From the NCBI RefSeq assembly GCF_963678635.1, contig NC_087067.1:23383547-23447546 (forward strand): a stretch of DNA of 64,000 nucleotides, in the 5' to 3' direction. This document shows positions 12,540 through 24,271 of this stretch, one piece after another. Both the position numbers and the translations under genes were made by a program. How positions within the stretch are numbered: position 1 is the first letter of the stretch; the number at the start of each line of letters is the position of its first letter. This DNA comes from Symsagittifera roscoffensis (lineage: Eukaryota; Xenacoelomorpha; Acoela; Convolutidae). Below the pieces are notes generated by a model. It searched no databases. It had not been told where the DNA came from and saw only the letters and a program-made list of their open reading frames with translations.

Positions 12540-12975
12540 GTTTAAAGACAGAGAAAAAGTCTCTTTAGCGAAACCTTTTCAATCAGAAAGAAAAGTTTAC
12601 TTTTGCACCCATATTTAGTAACAAAGCTTCAAGCTTACGGTTTAGTTACACCTGACAAGAAAGGAAAACTAACTTATCCTAGAAAATATGAAATAATTAA
12701 AAAACTGTATGATTAAATATCAAAAACTCTTTATATTCTCTACTCGATACCCAAATTTTTCAAAAAACTCCAGCAAAGTTCACTTTACCTCCATTTCTTT
12801 GAAGATTTTCAAATTTCAAAATCTAATAAGATTAGGTTTGGTATAAGATTTTCAGAGACTTGCTTAAATAATTTCATCATTTTCAAGTTTCCATCTCAAA
12901 TCTACATCAAAATCAAGTAACTTGTCTATCGAATCAAACAGCAGCAATTTTTTGTTGGCTATATACAGAAAATTT
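12540..12975 (+). pseudogene. Decayed copy of the 6685-7104 ORF
   Basis: The nucleotide sequence aligns with 6680-7100 (for example the blocks around CCAGCAAA, TTTGAAGATTTTCAAA and CTCAAATCTACATCAAA), but the frame is broken by stops and indels. It sits at the matching place in the second tandem unit, divergent from polymerase copy 2. No start or long open frame remains. Confidence 0.65.
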
Positions 12976-13565
12976 AATTGACTTCATTAAAATTTTCAAA
13001 AATACTAGATTTTTTATGTTTCTGTCTTTTGTTGCTTATATCGGCAATATTTCTTATTTTTACAGCAAATAACCTGAGGTCATTTATTTTGGCGATTTTT
13101 TTTGTATATTTCTACTTATTTTGAAATTTTAAACCTTTAAAAGGTAAACTTTACTACTATTGAATAAACCACCATAAGATAAATGAATTTTTTTTGTGAT
13201 TGGAAAAGGCAATGTGTAAAATTTTTCTGAAATGGATATCTATTTCTGATTGAACACAATTTTTTTCATAAAGTTTCGATGAAAGGAAGCTGAAATCTGA
13301 AAGGATACGACTATAGTCCAAATAAAAAAAAATTGTTTTTGATTTGTTATGCTTACATATTTGAGTTGAAGGTACCCCTCACTCTTAACTTAATTTTTTT
13401 TTCCATTTAGCAACCATCAACTAGCTTCTATCTCAATTCTAAATCAGTCATAATTCTTCTTTTCCATTTATTCAATTTATTGTTGAAAAAAATTTTCTCC
13501 GTGCAAAAAAGCAACTTTTAGTTTTCGGTAGAATTTTTGCCTGATCTAGTCTAAATCCAAATCTA

Positions 13566-13920
13566 TGGAGTTTTTTTGGACCGAATGGACATCTCAATCC
13601 AGGTCAAGTGGGCAAGGTCCCATCACAGAGGACCAATTTGGATCAATACAAATGACGGAGGAAGTGTCTGAGCATGTTGAAATGAATTACCCCAATAATC
13701 CTGACTCAAGATGTTCGGCTCAACCAGCTAATGACTTACTCTTTCCTTTGGAGGAAGAGATGAGATCAGCCAAAACTATGTCGCAATAGACATAGATGAG
13801 GGATTCACTGAAACATTTCCTCGAATCAACTCAACAGAACAACCGCCAGCGATGAAACCTCGGCCAGCTTTGCGTTCTATAGAGAACCTCCTGATTTGTC
13901 GACACCTCTTTGGTTATTGA
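13566..13920 (+). pseudogene. Unknown small protein, paralogue 3 (frameshifted)
   Basis: This is homologous to 7986-8335. A 74-codon frame (13565-13789) holds PITEDQFGSIQM, NYPNNPDSR and AQPANDLLFPLEEEM. A neighbouring frame continues with NYVAIDIDEGF and TEQPPAMKPRPALRS. The order of blocks matches the other copies, so this is the second unit's version of the same gene. Only one copy is present here, against two in unit 1, so 7429-7849 arose by a local duplication in unit 1 or was lost from unit 2. Function unknown. Confidence 0.55.
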
Positions 13921-14164
13921 TTTTTGTAAAAAATAGTAGTTTGATATTGATTTCAATTTTTCTTATCAATTAGTTTCTTCAATTTTTTTTAACTATGAGA
14001 ACATATGAGAAGTTTAGGGTAAAATATTCCAATTGATTGAAAAAACAATTAGAATACAAAATAAATGACCGCTAAAGTCATAGGTTTTTCAGAATGGAGA
14101 GAACTCGAGAGTAAAAGAAATAAAGAATTTGGAAAAGAAGTAACTATGTCTTATTATTTTTTGA

Positions 14165-15600
14165 AAAAAATACAGAATATCAATTAATTTCAATTAAAAA
14201 ATATCTTTGAAAAGTTTGTAGATTTTGGATACGGAAAGTTTTTCATGTGCTGACAAGTGAAAATTTACTACAAATGACAGTTTTTGAAGAAACGATTGAA
14301 ATTGTTTTCTTCTACTGATATCCGAAGAAGCGTTTTAGTCCTTTAAGAATAACCCTGCTTCATTTGCAAAAGTTTGAAACAATTCGTGATAGAGGATAAA
14401 AGTAGAAAAAAAATGAAGATTTAACAGGATAATTTACCTCTGTTGAGAAAAAAAAACAAAAAAACTTAGAAAAGTTTTCTTTTGCTGACAAGTAATAATG
14501 GTGTGGCACATCAAGAAGAAAAGACAGCGAACTCAAAAGTTAATTCATTTTTTGTTACAAAAAGATTTTTTTGTCTTTTTACACACTCATTAAAATATCT
14601 TATCTGCTTGTGAATTAGATTTTACTCTCATTTGAATTAAATTTCCTGAACTAATGCTTACTTTTTAAAGACTAATCATTGCAATTTTTCTAAGAAAACA
14701 TTTTGAGACAGTTGATTTTTTTATCACAGCGTTTACATATACACTATGCACAGAACCATGGCAATCAATAAAGCAATCAAAAATCTTCATTAAATCAGAT
14801 TCATTATTGAGTCTTAATTTCTTAGAATTCAGTCAAGAATGGCTGAGCCAAGAGTTTGTTTGGAAGGAAGTTTTTGATTATAAAATAGATAAAACCTATT
14901 GAAACTTTCCGGATTAAAATTTTCCTTGCAATACTAAGCTTCATATTGGCTCGTTTCCATCATAAGTTAAGTTGACATTTTCAACTAAGCTTATTGACAG
15001 TCGATTTCTTGATATCGGTAATTATATCTATCTAATCTCTGCAAAATTTGGCTGTCTCTGCAGAAAAGATGTTTCTACTAAAAACAAATGGAGCCTAAAT
15101 TTCTCCAAAAAACTTCAAGAGTTGCGAGTAGACACTTAATAATCTTGGGTTAACTTGTTTTTTTTTTGTAAAAGACGTTAGAAGAGAAATAAATAATTAA
15201 TTTTTACAGTAATCTGAGTAAAAGCTGGGAAGAGCTTGAAACATAGCAGCGGTCATCTGACAGAGTGGTTCTTGCAAAGTATTGTGTTTTTTAGGAGAAG
15301 TAACGCAGGCACAATTTCCATGTAGGGAAAAAAAAAACATTCCAAATTTGGTACAATTTCAATGCATCAAAATTATGATAACTCATACTGTTTACTTCCT
15401 TTTTCGTTTATTCTCCAACTTATTTCTCTCATTTCTCCTCATCTGATCAGTTGGCACTTCTTTTCAACGGGGTACTCTATTCCCAATTATATTGAATTTT
15501 AAAAAAAAAAGAAAATAAAAGCTGGGAGAGTTGCTTGTTACCAAAAATCCTACAAGGGGAAAAATCTCTTTGATCCCTGCTTTCTACTATTCATGAAAAA
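14165..15600. other. AT-rich stretch, no gene seen
   Basis: No recognisable coding or RNA gene. Homology with unit 1 stops at about 14165. The rest is AT-rich with short homopolymer runs. Confidence 0.5.
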
Positions 15601-15607
15601 AGAAATT

Positions 15608-15996
15608 AAGAAACTCGAATTACCCTGCAAGTATATCTTGGTGATAAAGAAGGAGAAGAGATATCAGCAATTCGGATTAATGCTATTCATAATAAGGAAA
15701 ATTTTGGACTCGAACCTTTATATGAAGCCAGACCTGGCAAAAGTCAACTATGGACCGGGAACTCGACATCTGTTTTGATTATATGAAATAGCAACATACG
15801 ACATCAGGAGATTGTGAGTCACAATCAAATTGTACACTGTGAACAAGCCATCCTACCTTCAGATTCGACTCCTCACAGCAAAAAGAATGGAGTCTTGAAA
15901 CAAGTTGCCTATAACAACTATACTTTGGATGAATTCAAGAAACTCTTCAACGTTTTGGGAGACATTAAGTTTGTTGATAAGTGTAAGCTTCTATGA
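15608..15996 (+). pseudogene. Decayed ORF of unknown function
   Basis: A single frame is open from about 15608 to the stop at 15996 apart from one TGA at about 15776. It contains protein-like text such as ITLQVYLGDKEGEEISAI, NFGLEPLYEARPGKSQL, HCEQAILPSDSTPHSKKN and NNYTLDEFKKL. The composition looks like real coding sequence, unlike the surrounding DNA. It follows element unit 2 on the side away from the polymerase and may be another gene of that element, since the matching part of unit 1 would have been lost at the tandem junction. I do not recognise the family. Confidence 0.4.
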
Positions 15997-16419
15997 TGAT
16001 TTGTACGTTTGGTAGTTGGATTAATATTGTTAAAAAACTATTTTAGGTAAAAAATGCATTTTAGCAAGAAGAACATCTCTAACAAAATTTTTCTCAAAGG
16101 TCAAATTGAGAATTTCTGGTTTTTAACAAGATGCTAAGTTTTACACTAAATTTGAATGGATGCTAAACTTTTTCAAAACAAGATCAAAAATGGTAGAGTG
16201 ATCTTGTTGATGAGGATCTTATTAGTTTTTTTTTCTTGAGTAACACCTTTAAGTTGTTAAAAAGTTGGAGAGAAGACTTGAAACAAAAGAGAATTGCCAG
16301 GTTTATGAACAATGTTTTCACTTACAAGAAGGGACTCAGACTGAATGATCGAAAATTGGATGACAAACCGTTGCAAAAACCCATGAATGAAAAACCATAA
16401 AGTTTTGAGTAAATCAATA

Positions 16420-16780
16420 TGATTGGTTTTGATATTTTTTATATATAACCTTTCTAATAACCTGAAAAACATCGAGAAAACTTCTAGGTTTGAAAGCTCA
16501 TTTCTGATTGGTTGATAACAAAATGGTTAAATTTTGCATTATAAAAAAATTGATTTTTGTTGGTTTATTTTTAAATGTGCAATTTTTCCATGACAGGTAA
16601 GGCTCGGCCTTGATTCGCTGCCCTTAAAATTGTTGAAAATTCCATGATAAGTGATACTTGATTCTGATTGGTTGGCATTACAACTGTTGAAAAGCTTGAT
16701 TCTGATTGGTTGATTCTGATTGGTTGATTTGAAAACTTTTGGAAATTCGTTGAAGTAGAGATCCATTCTGATTTGTTGGT
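16420..16780 (+). promoter_or_regulatory. Cluster of inverted CCAAT boxes (CTGATTGGTT)
   Basis: CTGATTGGTT occurs exactly at 16504, 16664, 16702 and 16716, with near matches at about 16420 (ATGATTGGTT) and 16768 (CTGATTTGTT), all in the same orientation. CTGATTGGYY is the consensus of the NF-Y CCAAT-binding factor. The cluster lies 200-450 bp upstream of the zinc-finger fragments on the same strand. That it acts as a promoter is inference. Confidence 0.5.
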
Positions 16781-16957
16781 TTCGTTTCAGCTATACCAAA
16801 TAGGTTTAATTCTGTTTCGATTTTCAATCAGGATAAAAAAATAGTTGTTATTTACTTTTATCCATTTTTCAGAACGTATCAAAATTATTCTCACTCTCCA
16901 ACTAAAAATAATGGGTTTTTTTTAAAATCTCATTTGATATCTCAAGTTTATTCTTTA

Positions 16958-17122
16958 CTCATTGAGATGTCTTCACTAGATAGAAACGGAAAAATAGCAT
17001 GTCTTGAGTTTGGTAGATGTACACACGTCAAAATCAACAAAACATCGGGAGGTAAGACGTTAGAAGTTTTGAAGAGTCTAAATTGTGATTTGCATACTTA
17101 TATTTTAACAGCGAGGAACTGA
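16958..17122 (+). pseudogene. Zinc-finger fragment related to the polymerase N-terminus (a)
   Basis: The frame begins MSSLDRNGKIACLEFGRC and resembles the CGxCxxxYxRQN zinc-finger block that starts the polymerase genes at about 6.1 and 12.1 kb, but on the plus strand. One cysteine is replaced (LEFG against LECG in the neighbouring copy). No polymerase follows. It is the first of two tandem fragments. Confidence 0.5.
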
Positions 17123-17171
17123 AAGGTCTTATTAAGAGGAGTCATTCTCCCTAACCAAATATTCTTCGTGG

Positions 17172-17335
17172 CTTACTTATTGAGATTTCGTCACTGAATA
17201 GAAACAAAAAAACTGCATGCCTTGAGTGTGGTAGATGTTACACACGTCAAAATGATCAAAGCATTGTAAAATATGTGGAGTTTTGAAATGTCCAAATAGT
17301 TTGTTTTTTCATACTTAGGGCAGCAAGTAACTCAA
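17172..17335 (+). pseudogene. Zinc-finger fragment related to the polymerase N-terminus (b)
   Basis: This is a tandem duplicate of 16958-17122, about 70-75% identical by eye. It keeps the pattern CLECGRCYTRQNDQS and, after a one-base frameshift, HCKICGVLKCPNSLFFHT, completing a Cys/His finger like those of the polymerase copies. It is non-functional because of the frameshift and stop. Confidence 0.55.
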
Positions 17336-17339
17336 TTTT

Positions 17340-18600
17340 AATGTCAAGAAGAAACATGCTTATTGCCAAAAAAGTATAATCAAGGTGATTGAAAACACGC
17401 TCAGCAGCTTCCAATCAAGCTCCGCGAGTGAGTAATTTTATCAATATATATGTATTCAAAACATAGTAAAGCCAAGAGAATTAACTATATTTAACAATTT
17501 TACTCTCAGTATTTTTAGCTTGAAAAAATCTATAATTCCATATAATTTTGATAAAATTGGATTATTTTAATAAGACAATGCAGTACTCTCAACGCATTTC
17601 CTAATTGTCCGTTTATATTTTTGTTCAAAAGTTCATATTGATGATAAAACCAACTCGAGCGATGATCAGATTCAAATTATTGTGAAATTCTCGATGGAAT
17701 TCGAAGCAAACATCTTTAATCCACACTGAGAGCTGCAATAGTGGCAAAATTACGGCGATGTTGTTTTCTTAAAATTGCAGTTAATTTAATAATTTTGAGC
17801 TAATAAGTGGAATAAGTTTTTGCTGAAAAATAGTTACAAAAATGACAAATTTTTATAAAACATCCACTAATTGGTTCGGTATGACCAGCTATCTTTTTTA
17901 TAAATTTCCTAGTTTAGAGTCTTTAATTGAATTTACAGAATAGCGTGTTTTCAACCAGATGATTTTTTACTGTTTTTGATAAGTGACTAAGAAAAGTTGA
18001 AAATTTGGAATTTTTTTAGACCCTGATCATTTTCAGATAAAAATATTCATAATTTTGCTCTGGAACTTCACTTCAAAATCGAAAGTTAAGATTAAAATAA
18101 AACATACATTTATCAGGTTCAGAAGTGTCTTTCTGAAGGTTCAAAGCAAATGGAGTTTTTGGTGCCAACATAGTTTTGGCTTTTTGATCGTTCATTGAAC
18201 TGATACAGTTTTCTGAGTAAATGATTGTTCAAATTGGAATAAATCTGAAGTTGATAGATCCAGCAGAAACCAAAAAAAACTCAGATCAAACTCTTTTGAC
18301 TAAACAATCTAGAAGTTGATTCTTTAGGAGTTTCGAGATCATTTTGCTTCAGTTTAGGTTACAAATTTTAACTTACAAAAAAATCCAGCTTTAAAAAAAT
18401 CAAAAATTGGTAATTTGTCAAAAATTTTGTGATTATTTGATGTATAAATTAAAATTACATAAAAATTCAGATGTTTCAAAGATTTTTTTTGAAGTAACCC
18501 AACTCTGAGACAAGAAAAATTGGTTATCTTAAAGTTTTCAATGAACTTATCTATATTTTTTGTTGAAATCAAGCAAACTTAGTTCTTATGGAAGATAATA
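17340..18600. other. AT-rich stretch, no gene seen
   Basis: Nothing recognisable on either strand. Open frames are short and of low-complexity composition. Confidence 0.5.
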
Positions 18601-18604
18601 GGTG

Positions 18605-20500
18605 AAGCATAAATCAAAACTGGCTTTCAAAGCCCACATATGTTCAATTTTGTTTTGAAAACCTATTATTGTGTTGCTGGAGACTATTTTAGAGAAAGTA
18701 TTAAAAAATGTGCTGGAATTTTCTAAGCAAAATTAATACGATATTTAACATGAACAAATCAAATAGACATACTGTGAATTTTGTGTTTTTGCTCTTGTTA
18801 GCTTCAAAAATATTTCAGTTAGAAAACTAGCCGGAACTGTAGAATTTTTGATCAATCAGTTTTGCTTTAGTTTCAAAACAATTGTTCAATTGATACAGTT
18901 TTTACCTGGATTTTGTTTTCTGAGTCAAAATTTTCAGTGCGTTATTGGAAACTTCTACTGGAGAAAGAAAACATCGAAGCTTTTTAGATAAAAACCAACA
19001 GATTTGTACTTATTTCAAAACTTTGTGTAAACATTAACCTATTTATTCTCATTTCTACGTTGTGCATTTTGCATGTATTTCATTTTGAATGCTTCAAATG
19101 GTTCCACTTCCCATTAGAACACTTTAAAACTCAAATAAAAAATAGGAAAAAAATTTTTTTTTAAAATTATTTGCGATAACACAATGTTAGTAAATGATTA
19201 CAAGGTTTTAGATTGCTAATAAACCTACAGTAAGAACTGAACACGAGAATTGGTCTCTGCTTATGGTGAGCATGAAAACACAGAGTAATACTTTGCCGTT
19301 CTAAATTGTTCTCGGCCAGCAAAATATTCGTTCAATTGATATCATTTTTACCCTATATTCCCCAGTTATGACTAAATTCTTATGCAATCAATTTCAACAG
19401 CGAGAACCTATTTAAAAAACACTGCACTAACCTATGCTTATTTTGTACATTACTTCGCGCTCGCACTGCATACTTACATTATGTCTTACATCGTGGTCAT
19501 ATGATTTTTTTCCTGGCTGAAGTCAGTAACAAAAAAAATCAAAAATTTGCTACCAAAACCTACATATGTTGAGTTTTCTTTAAGAAAAACAATAATTTTG
19601 TCGTTGTAGAAGACTTTAGAGAAAAAATACATAATTTGCTAGAATTTTCTGAGCAAACTGTTAATTTTAGCAGAATTAGATGTATAATTTTTCGGTTGAT
19701 ATGATATTTAACATGAAACAAATCAAATAGAGATACTGTGAAATTTTTGTTTCTGTTCTTGTTAGCTTCAATAATATTTCAGTTAGAAAACTAGCAGGAA
19801 CTGTAGAGTTTTTGATCAATCAGTTTAGCTTTAGTTGAAAAAAAAATTGTTCAATTGTGCAGTTCTTACCTGGATTTTGTTTTCTGAGTCAAAATTTTTA
19901 GTGCGTTTTTGGAAACTTCTACTGGAGAAAGAAAACATCGAAGGTTTTTAGATAAAACCAACAGATATGTATTTATTTCAAATTTTTCATATAATTTAAC
20001 CTATATTTTCTCATTTCTACGTGGTGCATTTTGCATGTATTTCAATTTGAATGCTTTAAATGGTTACACCTCTCACTAGAACATTTTCAATTTTCATTAA
20101 AACAGTTTTTAATATTAATTTGCCAGAACACAAGGATAGTTAATGATTACAAAGTTTGGAATTGCTAAAAAACTTACAGAAATAACTGAACACGAGAAAA
20201 GGTCTCTGCTTAAGGTGAGCATTTACAAAATACAGAGTGATATTCAGACCATTGCCGATCTGATTGGTTCTCGGCCAGCAAATTTTTCGTTCAGTTGATA
20301 TTAATTTCCCCCTAATTTCCCCAGTTATGACTAACTTTTTTTAGCAAATTGAGTGCAAATGCGAGAATCTATTCAAAAAACACTGCACTATCCTGTGGAT
20401 ATTTTGTACATCACTACGCGCTCGCACTGCATTCTCACATACGTCTTACATCGTCGACAGATTTTTTTTCTTCCTGGTTGAAGTCAGTTACTAAAAAGGG
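18605..20500. repeat. Tandem duplication of a unit of about 960 bp
   Basis: Two diverged copies lie head to tail, about 18605-19545 and 19546-20500. Matching landmarks include GTTAGCTTCAA (18798 and 19761), AAACATCGAAG (about 18969 and 19931), CTCGGCCAGCAAA (19311 and 20270) and the ACGCGCTCGCACTGCAT-like block (about 19460 and 20417). Offsets are 959-963 bases. No long open frame is conserved between the copies, so the unit looks non-coding. Confidence 0.8.
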
Positions 20501-20812
20501 ATGCCAATTTTTTCGTAGAAGATGATTGTATAACCAAATTGTGGCCGTCAAGCTAGTTTGATTTTTTTTCGAGTTAGGTTTCCTCAAAACTTTCTTTTCG
20601 TTAAAAATTCTAATTATTGGAAAATTTGGGAAGTTTTTTTGTGAGGTTAGCGTGAGACAATCATTGTATACGAAAGTATTGCAAACAAAATTATGATCCC
20701 CTGACCAACACTATCTTGATAGCCATTATATACCATAAAAGCATGAAGCTCCAAAAAAGCACAAGTAAACCAACGTTATGCTTCTTATAACAAACAAGTT
20801 TGCTCGTATTAG

Positions 20813-21290
20813 GGCAAAGCACTGAATGTTTCGACTGATGTTAAGTTCCATGAAAAAAAGTCTTTCGTAAAAAATGATTTTTTTTTGAAATTTCGTTTTC
20901 AGTACCATTGACCCACACGGTTTAAAAAGCAAAACGTGATAAGTTTGCAAATAGAAAAATTTTAAAAAGTCCAAAAAGTTTGCCTCAATTTTATATGGAA
21001 CTATTTCTAAGATGGTTTAAATCTGTGCTCACGCGTTAAAAGCTTGAAATAATAGAGCAATTAATTATCCGGAAATGGCCAATTGGAAATCTTCATAAAC
21101 CCATTGCTTCACCAATCTAATCACAGGTGAAACATCTTTTTATATTAGAGCTCAAGACAGCAATAGATTTTGAAAGCTATAAAAATCTCTGTCAAAAAAG
21201 TTAGGTAAGAAATGAAAATTTTTCTGGAGAAAATAAAACCTTCCTGAGCATAAATATTCCGTCATTTTTTTCGAAAGTCGGAACAATAAC
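20813..21290 (-). mobile_element. Dispersed repeat, family A, copy A1
   Basis: Read on the minus strand this copy starts with GTTCCGACTTTCG near 21290 and a GGAATATTTATGCTC block, and ends near 20813 with the GTCGAAAC and CAGTGCTTTGCCCTA segment. The same ends occur at 25275-25745, 45067-45600, 56550-57290 and 57305-57811. It has no coding capacity. See copy A3 for the best-preserved ends. Confidence 0.65.
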
Positions 21291-21649
21291 AACTTATTTA
21301 AAGTTTTCATTTTATTCTCTGTGGTGGTCTTGAAATGCAATGGTAAGCAAGATTTGCATTCAATTTCAAAGAAAATGCCAAGCCTTGCATTCTACTGAGT
21401 ATAATCTTCAATTTTATTAGCTGTTTCTGGCATTTTAACGCTTTGATAGTTTTCTAAGTCGTTAGAACTCACTTGGAAAAACTTCATACCGAAGAATGTT
21501 GGAGTTGGATTTCCACACGTGACATGCATCGAAAGACGAGACATGCATCGAAAAACTGCAAAAATGCATAACTATCAATGCCTTTTAAAGCGTGTTCATT
21601 GTTTTTAACACGGTTTTTTTGAAAATAGTCAACTAGAAGTACCCGGCTT

Positions 21650-22270
21650 GACCAAAATGTGCAACCATACGTCGCACCATGAATGGTTCCATGGAAGCCA
21701 TGAAAATTGCCGACGTATTTTTATGTTAAATTAACACATTTTCCATGCATGGCGCGACGTATGGTTGCACACTTTTTGTATTATGGGGGGCTACAAATTA
21801 GACAATATTGATACTTTTACCAGGTTGATAATTTATTTGATGCTCGATTAAAGTTGTTTTTGTTTGGAAACATCGTTTCCATAAATAGCACCATTTATGG
21901 TTCGACGTATGGTTTGCATGGTGGAAAAAATGAGAATCTAATGAAAGCGTTCCGTGCACTAAGGATACTTTTTCTCAGTAATTTTTTGCTATTTAACTTC
22001 TATTTTCTTGGTTTTCCAGAGAAAAAAAATTGTGAAAAATCTCTTCCATACGTAGCACCATATATGTTGCGACGTATGATTTGCATGGTGAAAATTTTTC
22101 ATATCTTAACAACAGCTTGCATAAGGAGGATAAACCGTTTTTTCACTAATCTAATCGATTCAAAAGCTATTTTGAGGGTTTTCGAAACAAACGTATGTGC
22201 CACGTATGATTGGTCATTTTCCATACAAATCATGCATGGATGTGTATGGTTGCGCATTATCTTCTATGGT
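21650..22270. repeat. Cluster of CGACGTATGGTTGCA-type repeats in both orientations
   Basis: GCAACCATACGTCGCACCAT at 21661-21680 is repeated inverted at about 21749-21769 with one change, giving arms of about 30 bases around a 70-base centre. Related imperfect copies (CGACGTATGGTTTGCATGG, CGACGTATGATTTGCATGG, CACGTATGATTGG) follow at about 21910, 22070 and 22200. A 201-codon open frame (21854-22459, plus strand) passes through the last three. It has no recognised domain and is probably fortuitous, although long for such AT-rich DNA. Confidence 0.6.
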
Positions 22271-22774
22271 GGGCAACCCGGGTATGGTCCTAAAATATTT
22301 GTTTCCGCCAAATTTGTCTATTGCTTTTTAATCGTATTTAACGGACAAAAAGCTAAAATTTGCAAGTTGAGATATTTGCTCGAAGTTTTTTTATACATCA
22401 TCAGTGAAGTTTGTACGTGCAAAAGTCGGACAAGATTCTTTCAAAACATGCATTCTTAAAAATCAGAGCAGTGAAAAACTGAAAGCGTTTTTTCATAAAA
22501 ATTCTAGTTAACATGATTGCTTCGGACGGCTTTAGAAGAAGTGAAGAAAATTAACGAGAAATTGTAGCATGTAAGATTGTTGCAAGATTTGCGTTTCAAT
22601 ACGCAACAACCATGCAAGATTTGCTTTCCAAATTTATCAGGGTTTACTGTTTATCCGCTAAGAGCTCAACAACTCGTATATTGTTTTTTTCCCTCGTTGA
22701 TGAATAATCTCAATCTTAACATTAATAATTCGTACAAGCACATTCACAAATTGTAAAATACCAATATTTTTCAG

Positions 22775-23272
22775 CGTCAACTGACAGTGATCAAATCATT
22801 TAAGCCGGCCAACAAATCAACGCACTTGTGCAAGACAAATGTGACGTCAGACGGAACAGTTGTCGAAATCAACGAACAAAATGGTGCCAATTTGGTAACA
22901 GTTACGTTTCCACGAGGATGCGTCATTGGGGAGAGACTAGTGTCTCTAGAATTCCTCGGAGTTAAGGGGAAGGAGCTTAAAATATCAGATGGTGAACCGG
23001 CAAAACCATCAACAAGAAGTGATCACGACGGCAAAGGAACAATGCTAACGGACATTCTCAGATTAGTCCAGCCAACGGACTGCCCTTTTCTCTTGCCGGT
23101 CACAGTTAAATTCCCTTTATCTGAACAACAAAAAGAACAGATACAAGAAGATGATTATGAATTGGACGAGGACAACTTGCTAGGTAGAACGGCTGAAGTG
23201 CTGGATGAATCTATTCAATTGAGCTCAACTGTGTTTTCTGACGTGGGGTTTTTTCTGACTAAAAAAAAAGCA
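22775..23272 (+). CDS. ZU5-like exon
   Basis: The exon starts after TTTTTCAG at 22774 and ends before GTGAGC at 23273. It is 166 codons in phase 0. An earlier donor (GTAGAA at 23184) joined to an acceptor at 23757 would also keep the frame, but it is a weaker site and drops the FSD motif. Without splicing the frame runs on only to a stop at 23296. Confidence 0.7.
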
Positions 23273-24236
23273 GTGAGCACATTTGAAAAATCTTAACCTC
23301 CACAAAAGACTTCAAGGTGTCGTTTAAAAAAATCTACTAACTAATTTTTCATTTGATAGTTTTAGAGCACCATAGTAGCTATACCGCTTTTTCCTTTTTC
23401 ATGGATTCGACCCATTCATCCCTTCCTTTGGAATTATTTTTTGACATGCATTTTTGGCGGCAAACCTTAAAATGTTTCTAGAGCCTCCTTTGGTGCCAAC
23501 ATATACTAATTTTGAAGAGAAGCGAGCGCCGACAAAAAACGCCTAATTTTTAAATCAAATTATTTTCAAAAAGTTCCAAAAAAGCAATTTTTCCAGTTTG
23601 TTTTTCAAAATTACATGCGGCACTGAAAGTTTTCACACAATAAGGCCTTTATAAATTTCTGGTAGCCTAAAATTTGGTCGACTAAAAAAAGGCCGAAAAT
23701 GTTTGTTGAAAATCCGCCTTTCCTCGAGAAAATCTTTTATATGCCCCTGTAGGTAGTGGCTGCTTTGAGAATTGGATCGAAAGCAGGTGAATTCTTCACA
23801 AAGAGCGATCGTTATTTGAAGATCCGCCAAGTTGAAAGCAACGTCACTGATGATCAATATTATCTGGAAATTTCCTGTGATAAATTCGAAACCTGGCAGG
23901 AACGATATGAGTACTTGAGAAGAACAGACATGTTTTACACGATTGCCGATGATATCAAACCGAACCAAACGATTTTCTACGCTATTTTTACAGGTAGTAG
24001 ACTCTCTCAGCCTTCAAACTTTTGCTGTGTAGTCATTAGTTTTCTCTTTTCCTCATCCTCCTTCTACTCCTGCTCCGCCTCTTCCTCATCTTGATCCTGC
24101 TGCTGCTGCTGCTGCTGCTGCTCCTCCTCCTCCTCCTCCTCCTCCTCCTCTTCCTTCTCCCTCTGCTCCAAATCTTCTCTTCTCCCCTCTCTCATATCTC
24201 TTCATCTCTTCTCCGTTCTTTTTCTCCTCTCTTTTC

Positions 24237-24271
<35 letters not shown>

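Noticed and set aside
1945-17335. Calling the elements Polintons
   Set aside because: Only the polymerase is recognised; no integrase, ATPase, protease, capsid gene or terminal inverted repeats were found.
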